Shown here piece after piece: positions 11,711 to 20,983 of a stretch of DNA of 64,000 nt. Source of the DNA: Amanita rubescens (taxonomy: Eukaryota; Basidiomycota; Agaricomycetes; Agaricales; Amanitaceae); contig WION01000090.1 of NCBI GenBank assembly GCA_015039365.1, forward strand, positions 110,127-174,126, written 5' to 3'. Below the pieces are notes generated by a model that worked only from the letters and a program-made list of their open reading frames with translations, ran no database searches and had not been told where the DNA came from. A program made the position numbers and the translations under genes. The number at the start of each line of letters is the position of its first letter. Within the stretch, counting starts at the first letter, position 1.

Positions 11711-11995
11711 CCGGAGGTCCCTCGCCATATCTTTGTCACGGTTTATAATTTGTAGCCCAATGTGTTAACATGTACTACCACCCGTTTACTGCTATCATAT
11801 GTTTTGGTTGCTCTGGATCCGTATTTTCATCGTGCGACGCTGGCTATTTATCACTGTTCGACATCGTCGTATCATGCACGATGCTCGCTGGTCCTCTGTA
11901 CCACATATGTCAAATAAGCGCACATTGAACATCAAGAAGCACCGTTTCTCGACACCCTGTACGAATTTCTCAGATATATTTCTTTGACAAAAAAT
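11711..11995. pseudogene. F-box-like 3' relic (right half) followed by an Hsp70-like 3' relic
   Basis: From 11,711 the F-box 3' relic resumes after the transposon. From about 11,833 the minus strand carries the decayed final exons of an Hsp70-like gene, the same sequence as at 20,984-21,150 and 43,501-43,670. The remainder to 12,243 is the 3' flank of the GTPase gene. Confidence 0.6.
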
Positions 11996-12243
11996 AGAAA
12001 GCGTAGAATCTGAATCTGAATCTATGCATAGGAGGTGAGTCGGCGTATGGAAATATAGAGTACACAAGTCGGAGCGCCGATGAGTCGAGAATGTCTGAAA
12101 ACATGATAAAAAGATGAAAAGAATTCCCGGCACTCGAGTCATGCACATAAAGAACCGTTAATGCCAATTCGTATCCCCCCGTGAGTTACACCCTCTCAGG
12201 AGCAACTGATACGACCCTTCCGAAGGTCAGTAGCATTGATCCA

Positions 12244-14248
12244 CTACGCCTGTGGCGCCTGAACGCGATGTTTTTCGATTAAGCGGATGGTTTCTTCCAA
12301 AGTATAGTCTTTGTCACCGAGACGTGAGGTGGGGATGCATTCGCAAAATGTGCGAATATCATTGTGGACTTGTGCAATCTCTGGTGACTGGGCATAATCC
12401 TCAAGGGCAGATACGACGCTTTCTTCGGATATATCGATCGCTGACAGTCGATGCATCACAATTGTGAGGTCCACGATATATGCCATGACGCATGCTATGT
12501 TGCGAAAGCTACCAATATGTTTTAGCATTCTAGCACCGACTCTAAAACAAGGGACGTACGTGTTTTGGTAAACATCAAAAATCCACTTGGCAAACAGGAC
12601 TGCTGTCCCGATGGACAAAATAACAATGCCTGCAGGGGTTGATGCGGCACCAGCAATGGCGGCCACCGTTACCATCGTCAGGCCATCGCTAGGGCTGAAC
12701 AACGAAGTGAGAACAGGGAACAAAATCCTTGAATCTATACATACGTCTTGGTATTCGGATTTGCAACCAAATCATCGACAAGTACCAACATCTTCGCCTT
12801 GAAATCGTTGCCCACCAGGTACTGCAAGAGGTAAGGATTAGTATTAAAAAAGCGCGTCTGATGAAAGGAATGTACAGCATTTGAGTCGTGGATATTCCAA
12901 ACGGAAACGATATCGCGATGGATCACGTCGAGGCATTGCTGAAGTTTCTTTTGTCTGAAGTCCGTGCTTGAGAGTAGCCCGTTCCAGTATCCTGCGCAGA
13001 TAAGAAATTGAACAGAACAACAGGACGTGTATGTACGCACTTTTCCGACCAATGCTATCAGAGAAGGCTTAAGTACACGCGCACAGGCATTCAGTGCAAA
13101 TGCTCACTCAATAGACGCCTCAATTTTCAGGTCGTTATCTGCTCTTTGAGCGAGGGAGAAGTTGAGAGAAGAGGGCTCTGTGTGCCAAGGAACGCCCGTT
13201 TGCTTTTGTATTTCCTTATCGGTAGCTTGTATCAATTCTCTGATAGTATCTTTGTATCTCTGGCCACCTGAAAAGGGGTAAAGGGAAGCGTTAACTTTGC
13301 AATCGACTCCGAAGAGCGGTGCTACCCACTAGACACCCGCATTATAGGAACTTCCCCGATTGCTTTTGTCAAGGGGTCAACGCACAACTCTTTGAAAGTC
13401 CTCTTGGCTTTCTCCTCGCCGTCAAGCCAAAGCTGCTCTGTGCTTCCGCCTCTGAAAGCAGATTTCCGAATTTCCGACGTAACAAGTATATCGTACTTTG
13501 TGAATACAACAATATGAGGCACTGTGTTTGTCGCTTGTTAGGGGAGCTTGGATGGCAGAGAATGGTGAGACTTACCGCCGCGTCCACGCACCAGATTGAC
13601 TATGTCCTCCACTCCTCTTTCTGCGACGCGATCGCCAGCGACAGGCACTGAGATACAAATCCTGAAAGTATGCTGTCTCGAATTGGAACATAATGGTCGG
13701 TGCCCAGTGACTCACCAGATGGCATGAAGTTTGTCTTTGAGTTCCGTCATTTGCTCACGTCCTTCGATGAAACGCTTCACCGTGTCGAACTTGGCAACCT
13801 CGCCAGGCTCGAAGCCTTCGGAGTCGTGTAAAATAATCTTGTCGTTATTAGGATGACGAAATTCAGCGTCGATGTTTGCTTTTCCTGGGCCATCGTGAGA
13901 GACTTGCTGAAGGGCGATCAGCATCGGGGTCCTTCAATGATAATGCAAGCGCTTACAGCAAAACCTTCCCCGACACCAAAGACTTTGTTGATCATCGATG
14001 ACTTTCCACATCCCGTCTATAGAAAGTCGGAGATCGATTAATTATATCTTACATCTCGCTAAGAAACGACAATATTCGATACCTTTCCCACCACTAATAT
14101 GCGGAATCTATGAGCCAGATAGCTGCCGTCAGCGCTGGAGAAACAGTTGAGGTATAAGCGGTGCGCACTGAGAACACTCAGCCGTGATGTCTGCTACAGT
14201 GGAGCGTAGAGGAGTATCATCGACAGTTGTTCCGTTGTTAGGGTCCAT
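12244..14248 (-). CDS. P-loop GTPase with hydrophobic C-terminal region (G1), copy 1
   Basis: Twelve exons keep one frame from ATG at 14248 to TAG at 12244 and give 472 residues. Exon bounds, high to low: 14248-14178, 14134-14083, 14016-13957, 13906-13716, 13661-13576, 13521-13330, 13267-13108, 13054-13041, 12991-12876, 12821-12745, 12694-12560, 12508-12244. Motifs: P-loop GKTGCGKS at residues 40-47 (an intron splits it after K41), switch DSEGFEPGE, and TKYD as the G4 motif. The segment IGRKRYW is completed by a 14-nt exon (13041-13054). The C-terminal part has hydrophobic stretches (VAAIAGAASTPAGIVILSIG; ACVMAYIVDLTIV) that may sit in a membrane. This is the mushroom G-domain family related to dynamin/AIG1-type GTPases; cellular role unknown. 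It is divergent from G2, whose start is 828 bp away. Confidence 0.85.
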
Positions 14249-15075
14249 AGTGAAAGAGCCGTCTAGTTTGGAAGTGCTGGTGCTTGAATTTGAATGAGTA
14301 GCTGGTAATGGATCTGTGAAACGAGCTCCGTAGGAACAGAAGTACCTTAGTAAGTTGATTGATTCTCCCTTGCCATGAACCGAATAGAAGTTCGCGGATT
14401 TGGGTCGTGGGTATCACTGACATCATGGAGGGCGTTCTTTTCCACGTCAACTTGTGGAACGTGACTATGGCAAGTCCCAATTAGTAGTCCTCAGGCACCT
14501 ACTTCCATTTTTCTAAAAATCTTTATGTTTCCCTGTCACAAAGGCGTCTATCGATTGACCCAGGGAAATACTTCACAGCCTTGATCTTCTACGATTGGAA
14601 AAGAGCTTATCACCACGATGCAGGGATTATATAAGCTGACTACTACACCTAATGGCTCAGTCAATGTAGCAGCGGACCGACTTTGTAGACAATTTGAAAT
14701 AAGCTGAAAAGATCTTCAAAATAACCGAGGCGAGGATGGAAAAGAATGAACGGGTCGAAAAGGCGGCGGGCAACGTGAGAGAGAGAGTGGATGTGCGACC
14801 TTGGCTGCACGATCAATGACGGCATTGACGTGGGTCCAGTGTCCTCGCCGTTGGACAAGGTCGAGCAGCCAGCGGCGAAGATAGGCAGTAGATAGGCCCA
14901 GAGATGTGGGTTGGCTAATATTTTTAGATGAAGTTATGATCGATCACGATCGATGATCGGAGAAGATTGTGCCTTGGGGATGCGCTGTGGGAATACGATG
15001 ACGTAAGTGCATTCTTTACCGTTCACTGAATCCTTATCGGAAGAGGTCGTTTGCGACTCCCCACACGAGCACATC
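14249..15075. promoter_or_regulatory. Divergent intergenic region between GTPase genes G1 and G2
   Basis: The 827-bp region must hold both promoters. It has a TATATAA at about 14,628 and a perfect inverted repeat ATCGATC-AC-GATCGAT at 14,939-14,954. Both are conserved in the duplicate (palindrome at 30,412-30,427). A minus-strand frame at 14,661-14,858 shows no motif I can name. Confidence 0.4.
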
Positions 15076-18000
15076 ATGCCGCCGCAGAAACTTGCAACCG
15101 CTAATCTTGTAGGGACTATGCGTGATTCTCACAGATTTCTTCTCTAATACTCGAGCAGGCTATTGAGCGCTTTCGAATCTTAGTCATCGGCAACGCCAAC
15201 GCCGGGAAGACAACCATTCTGAAGAAGGTGTGCCATGCCCAGGGTCGTGAACCGGTTTGTTTCAATAGAGATGGTGAACCGGTGTGTCACCTGCTTTTCT
15301 GAATGTCGCCCTTAGTATTCATTCGCCCTCGTTTAGATTGCTGCAGAATTGAAGCCAGATGCCTCGGTATGTTTCGGGTGCAACTGTATCCTTCTTTAAT
15401 GGCAAATTAATGCAATTTCGCAGCGCGGAGAACATGATATAGAAGACAGTTTTCAATATCCGACAGCTCACGGCTTCATTTTTCACGATTCCCGTGGGTT
15501 CGAGGCAGGTGCTACTGGCGAACTGGATAATGTTACAGATTTCATAAAGAAACGAGCTGAGAGAGAGGAATTAAAGGATCGGCTTCATGCAATTTGGTGC
15601 GCTAAGACCTGCAACATATTGTAATTTTCTGATTTTTTGTCTGCCGCTCAGGTATTGCATTCCGACCAGCAACGACAGACCGATGACAGAAGCGGGGAAG
15701 AAATTATTTGAGATTGACACCGGAAATGGTCGGCAAACGTCTACATCACCTACTGAATGCATTGCTTATTCTAAATACAAGTTCCTGTCATTGCGATCTT
15801 CACGAAAATGGATGGTCTTGAAGAAAGGGCTTATAACCGGCTAGCAATGGACGGCATTTTCGACGAAGAGAAGGCCACGGCTGAGGCAAAAGCTACATTC
15901 GAACGCAACTATCTGGAGCCACTTGAAGCGGTAAAGCACAAGCCGCACCATACCATAAAACTCCGCGGTATGCTGCTCACATCGACGGTAACAGTGACCA
16001 GCTCAACCATTCTCCACCCAGACATGCACAAGGAAGACACTACCTGCGACGAGCTGATCATGAGAACATCACAGGCCCTCAACGGCAAAACTCTAAAGTT
16101 GTTCTGTCTCTCAATCCTTCGGAATGATATGGAATCTCGTATCAAAGATGTTATCAACAAGTGAGATTGCTTCTTCCTCCCAGATAACCAGTAGCTCGAT
16201 GCGATACTACAGGATAATTATACCAAAGGCGGAAGGTGAGGATAACGTCAACTATGTCACCTTCTATCGGTAATCATCGCCCTCCCTTAGAGGCTCGCAA
16301 ATCAGGCTCGTTTTCGCATGAACAAGCAAAATCGTTGTTCTGCGACGTGATGTATTGCTTTCCGCACATGCTGGTACGCATGCACTCTCGTTATACTTAA
16401 TTATTCACCCGCGCTTACAATGCCGCAGCCCGTACGTAATAGTTGTACTATAGTGCCTTGCTAATCCTCCTTGGTAGAGTGTGAGCGTCCTTACATAAGT
16501 TGACGAGCTATTAATCACGCAATTACCTTACGTCACTCTTAGTTTGTAAGCACCTCATTGCTATGATTGTCATTGTTTGCCCTACTCATCATAATACTAA
16601 ACCTCAAACATAACATAAACTTCAGGACGTAGGTCTCTACATTCCTGAGGGTATCGTCACTGATATCCTCGCTCGCTCCTCCCCTCCACAGAATGTATGT
16701 AACTGGTTATTTGGGAGGAAACTAGCTTGCTCTTATCAACTTTTCCTCATCTTCACAGCTAGTGCGTTCTTTAAGGTTTACTTTGATGGCACTTATGGAA
16801 ATATTCCTTATTGGTTGCCCACAGATTGTGAGTGCCAATGTTCCAGTTTTACTGTACTTTGCTGATAGTAGTGTGGACTGATGGCAGCAGGTGGGGTCTT
16901 GATTGTTTTAAGTTGAGTGGTGAATGTCTTACTGGATATATTGCAAACTACTAGGATGTGAGTCTCTCTGAGAATTGTGGTTTGTGGCTGTAGTGATGAA
17001 CTACTTGATGTCTACAGATGGTGAGTTATTTGTGATGCTGTCACACTCATGCCTGATCATATCACTTGACAATCAGGATGTGGGTGTCTACTACATCACC
17101 AAAATCAACCATGCAGGCTAATGTTACAACTGGCAAACCTTATTTGAACTATACAGAATGTGAGTGTGCTTGTTTGATACACCAGGGACAGATGATCTTA
17201 TGCAAGTGCTATACTATCACCACCAGAATGTGAACTTTATTTGGACCTTTAACTGCATAGTACTAACATCATCTACTCACAATCATTTCTGGATTGGTGT
17301 ATATCAGGCTGTGAGTTGGGATGTTCCTCAACCCAATCACAGTGGTATACTGATGGCCTCATAATGACATTGAACAGGTTGATGTAAGTTTCCACTGCTC
17401 TCACACCTGCCAACTGAGTGACAAATGCTGTATTTGAATTTTGAAGGCTGTATGTATCCTACAACAACAATTTTAAACTTAACTAATAGTAGATACTCTG
17501 TCTGATTCACAGATGGTATGTGCCATCTGCTCTTCATGACCACTTATTGATCATTGCATTGGTCAATACTTGGCATTGCAGAGAGTAAGTTCATTCCATC
17601 ACCACAGCATTGTGACCAATCTAACTGATTGATATGATGTGGTGTAGGAGGTATGTGATTAGTTTGTCCCAAATTTCTGAATGACATTGACACAAAGCCA
17701 ATGTGGTGGATATCAGAGCATAAATATGACTGTGAGTTTATTTGATTACTAGACATTAGTGGATTGTGTTTGTAACTCACATGTCTACTTTGCACTACTG
17801 GTGTGCCACTCTTTACAGAAAGTGAGTTTCTGACTTTTCCATATTAGCCCATCACAGCTCACATCTGCTCTTCACAGGATGTGAGTTTCTGGCTTTTCTG
17901 TTGTGATCAGCCCCTCACAGCTCACCTCTGCTCTTCACAGGATGTGAGTTTCTGACTTTTCTGTTGTGATCAGCCCCTCACAGCTCACCTCTGCTCTTCA

Positions 18001-20576
18001 CAGGAAGTGAGTTTCTGACTTTTCTGTTGTGATCAGCCCCTCACAGCTCACCTCTGCTCTTCACAGTTTGTGAGTTTGTGACTTTTCTGTTGTGATCAGC
18101 CCCTCACAGCTCACCTCTGCTCTTCACAGCAAGTGAGTTTCTGACTTTTCTGTTGTGATCAGCCCCTCACAGCTCACCTCTGCTCTTCACAGCAAGTGAG
18201 TTTCTGACTTTTCTGTTGTGATCAGCCCCTCACAGCTCACCTCTGCTCTTCACAGCTTGTGAGTTTCTGACTTTTCTGTTGTGATCAGCCCCTCACAGCT
18301 CACCTCTGCTCTTCACAGTTTGTGAGTTTCTGACTTTTCTGTTGTGATCAGCCCCTCACAGCTCACCTCTGCTCTTCACAGCAAGTGAGTTTCTGACTTT
18401 TCTGTTGTGATCAGCCCCTCACAGCTCACCTCTGCTCTTCACAGGGAGTGAGTTTCTGACTTTTCTGTTGTGATCAGCCCCTCACAGCTCACCTCTGCTC
18501 TTCACAGCTTGTGAGTTTCTGACTTTTCTGTTGTGATCAGCCCCTCACAGCTCACCTCTGCTCTTCACAGCTTGTGAGTTTCTGACTTTTCTGTTGTGAT
18601 CAGCCCCTCACAGCTCACCTCTGCTCTTCACAGGGAGTGAGTTTCTGACTTTTCTGTTGTGATCAGCCCCTCACAGCTCACCTCTGCTCTTCACAGGGAG
18701 TGAGTTTCTGACTTTTCTGTTGTGATCAGCCCCTCACAGCTCACCTCTGCTCTTCACAGGGAGTGAGTTTCTGACTTTTCTGTTGTGATCAGCCCCTCAC
18801 AGCTCACCTCTGCTCTTCACAGTTTGTGAGTTTCTGACTTTTCTGTTGTGATCAGCCCCTCACAGCTCACCTCTGCTCTTCACAGCTTGTGAGTTTCTGA
18901 CTTTTCTGTTGTGATCAGCCCCTCACAGCTCACCTCTACTCTTCACAGCAAGTGAGTTTCTGACTTTTCTGTTGTGATCAGCCCCTCACAGCTCACCTCT
19001 GCTCTTCACAGGGAGTGAGTTTCTGACTTTTCTGTTGTGATCAGCCCCTCACAGCTCACCTCTGCTCTTCACAGCAAGTGAGTTTCTGACTTTTCTGTTG
19101 TGATCAGCCCCTCACAGCTCACCTCTGCTCTTCACAGGTTGTGAGTTTCTGACTTTTCTGTTGTGATCAGCCCCTCACAGCTCACCTCTGCTCTTCACAG
19201 GTTGTGAGTTTCTGACTTTTCTGTTGTGATCAGCCCCTCACAGCTCACCTCTGCTCTTCACAGCAAGTGAGTTTCTGACTTTTCTGTTGTGATCAGCCCC
19301 TCACAGCTCACCTCTGCTCTTCACAGGTTGTGAGTTTCTGACTTTTCTGTTGTGATCAGCCCCTCACAGCTCACCTCTGCTCTTCACAGGTTGTGAGTTT
19401 CTGACTTTTCTGTTGTGATCAGCCCCTCACAGCTCACCTCTGCTCTTCACAGCGAGTGAGTTTCTGACTTTTCTGTTGTGATCAGCCCCTCACAGCTCAC
19501 CTCTGCTCTTCACAGCGAGTGAGTTTCTGACTTTTCTGTTGTGATCAGCCCCTCACAGCTCACCTCTGCTCTTCACAGTTTGTGAGTTTCTGACTTTTCT
19601 GTTGTGATCAGCCCCTCACAGCTCACCTCCGCTCTTCACAGTTTGTGAGTTTCTGACTTTTCTGTTGTGATCAGCCCCTCACAGCTCACCTCCGCTCTTC
19701 ACAGTTTGTGAGTTTCTGACTTTTCTGTTGTGATCAGCCCCTCACAGCTCACCTCTGCTCTTCACAGGAAGTGAGTTTCTGACTTTTCTGTTGTGATCAG
19801 CCCCTCACAGCTCACCTCTGCTCTTCACAGCACGTGAGTTTCTGACTTTTCTGTTGTGATCAGCCCCTCACAGCTCACCTCTGCTCTTCACAGCTTGTGA
19901 GTTTCTGACTTTTCTGTTGTGATCAGCCCCTCACAGCTCACCTCTGCTCTTCACAGGATGTGAGTTTCCAAACTTGGGACCCCACAAAATCAATATTTGA
20001 TTGCTTTTCAAACCTTGCATCCTTTTTTTGAAATGCATTTGTAGAATGTACGTACATGCTATTATGTTTTGTGGTTTCTGCTCTTTCACACCTTCCTGTC
20101 TCCCACTGCTCCCCAATATTTGTCACTAATTGATTTCATGTGGTTTTATAGGACCTTCACTTGCAGCAGTGCTTCAAACTTGTCTTGCAATTTATGCCAG
20201 AGTCACAGGTGTGGTACAGGCTTTGTTAAAATCTGTTGTTGCCTTATCATCAATATTATCATCATTCTATCACTTCTCAGGCTTCTCATCAAGCTATCTG
20301 GATTGGCATTTGTGTGTTTTTACATTCTCTGCCACTGCCATTAATGCCTCAGCCTGTTTCATAGTGGCTGAGGCCATTGCAGATATCTGCTTGTTCACCT
20401 CTCTCTCAATATCCCATGAGGACTTCAGGAAGGCTGTGGACTTCTGTCTAAATCCAGTGTCATATCCGAAACTGAAGTCTGCTGTGGAGCAACAGTCTTC
20501 TATCACTGACACCAATGTAGTCTTGGACATCCTGAAGGAGAATAGGGACAATTACAAGTTGTTGGTACTGCAGTGA
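15076..20576 (+). CDS. P-loop GTPase whose C-terminal part is assembled from one-codon exons (G2), copy 1
   Basis: Exons 15076-15108, 15159-15281, 15337-15366, 15424-15596, 15652-15728, 15782-16160, 16213-16235 and 16291-16373 encode a GTPase: P-loop GNANAGKT (residues 22-29), DSRG (84-87), TKMD (153-156). The apparent TGA at 16,162 lies inside a good donor (AA|GTGAGA). Splicing there continues as IIIPKAEEARKSG... to CFPHML in phase 0. Then follow 56 tiny exons (16,429 to 20,047): 54 of 3 nt, one of 6 nt and one of 15 nt, all phase 0 and stop-free. The last exons are 20152-20208, 20281-20311 and 20353-20576 (hydrophobic, ending ENRDNYKLLVLQ). The model has 67 exons and 471 residues. Lesion-free, unlike its duplicate. 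The last two junctions are less certain: one intron would be only 41 nt, and the 20,152 exon is also open in another frame. Splicing is inferred from sequence. Confidence 0.7.
16429..17880 (+). other. Older tract of 22 tiny exons in G2 with diverged introns
   Basis: Acceptor-exon-donor sites: CCC 16429, AGT 16478, TTT 16543, GAC 16626, AAT 16692, CTA 16759, ATT 16825, CAG 16888, GAT 16955, ATG 17018, GAT 17077, AAT 17157, AAT 17227 (weak donor GTGAAC), GCT 17308, GTTGAT 17378-17383, GCT 17447, ATG 17513, AGA 17582, GAG 17648, a 15-nt exon 17717-17731 (SINMT), AAA 17819, GAT 17878. Introns are 46-87 nt, start GTNNGN or similar, end in AG and are unlike one another; several contain CTAAT, CTGAT or CTTAC branch-like words. 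In unit 2 the same sites are present with only GAC to GAT (silent), AAT to AAA and ATG to ACG changes, although the introns carry indels. Confidence 0.7.
17822..19959 (+). repeat. 63-bp tandem array: near-invariant 60-nt intron plus a variable 3-nt exon, copy 1
   Basis: From 17,881 the unit is 60 nt running from GTGAGTTTCTGAC to CTCTTCACAG, followed by a free triplet; each 60-mer is a complete short intron (donor GTGAGT, CTCAC branch-like words, pyrimidine-rich acceptor CACAG). Triplets occur every 63 bp from 17,941 to 19,957 (33 of them): TTT 6, CAA 6, CTT 5, GGA 5, GTT 4, GAT 2, GAA 2, CGA 2, CAC 1. Changes inside the 60-mers are few (for example TCTGAC/TGTGAC, CTCTGC/CTCCGC). An imperfect first unit lies at 17,822-17,880. 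Confidence 0.9.
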
Positions 20577-20659
20577 AGCAGGGTTGACTCCATGTATAAT
20601 GTATAAATGCATATTATCATAGGTCACAATGATCCCGGGCCCCCTTAGTAGCATGAAAT

Positions 20660-20960
20660 CATTTTCGAATCTCTCAAATCTCGATTGACTCATCGAATCA
20701 CAGCCCCCAACAGGTCGCTCATTGCTCTATCTTCAAACAATGCCATACAGCCTATACAGGTTACTATGAGTCTACATGCCGCAGCTTTTGCCCCGGGACG
20801 AAACTCATCTGAAGCGAAGGAAGCGAAATCTACTAGTAAAGCTTAGCAACTTGTGTTGTTATGTGAACCGGTGTCCCTGGCAACTTCTTTGTTTATCAAG
20901 TATCACGCCAATTCCACTTTGTTATGCCTGAGTTAAGCACTTCTCATTCTAGATGCATAT
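20660..20960 (+). pseudogene. F-box-like gene 3' relic
   Basis: Resembles 3,020-3,380 in order: TCGATTGACTC, ATCGAATCAC, CCCCAACAGGTC, then a decayed coding part with ATGAGTCTAC and ACTCATCTGAAGCGAAG. It is frameshifted throughout and tail to tail with the Hsp70-like pseudogene. Its duplicate is at about 43,190-43,460. Confidence 0.55.
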
Positions 20961-20983
20961 TTCCATCGTGCAACTCTAGGTAT

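Larger units (their letters stand above)
6750..11713 (+). mobile_element. KDZ-superfamily DNA transposon with inverted subterminal repeat arrays
   Basis: The element of about 5 kb is delimited by comparison with the uninterrupted site in unit 2 (27,186-27,200). The flanks share the 11-mer CCGGAGGTCCC (6739-6749 and 11711-11721), compatible with an 8-bp target site duplication, the length reported for Zisupton/KDZ elements. Inside, a KDZ transposase gene (8,581-10,295) is flanked by two minisatellite arrays, at about 7,140-8,560 and 10,340-11,240, which carry a common core in opposite orientation. Long subterminal tandem repeats are a known trait of Zisupton elements. I do not see clear long terminal inverted repeats; the ends share only short words such as GTGAC. 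Confidence 0.75.

Noticed and set aside
14661..14858. Small minus-strand ORF upstream of GTPase G1, identical in unit 2
   Set aside because: Conservation is explained by the recent duplication; no motif, start context or partner was seen.
16161..16164. Stop codon ending the GTPase at 16,164
   Set aside because: The TGA overlaps a strong donor (AA|GTGAGA). Splicing gives a continuous frame through two further exons that are the same in both copies, whereas the intron between them differs by indels.
17881..19959. CRISPR-like array (constant repeat with variable spacers)
   Set aside because: The variable part is only 3 nt, no cas genes exist, and the genome is eukaryotic. The constant part has donor, branch-like and acceptor signals at its ends.
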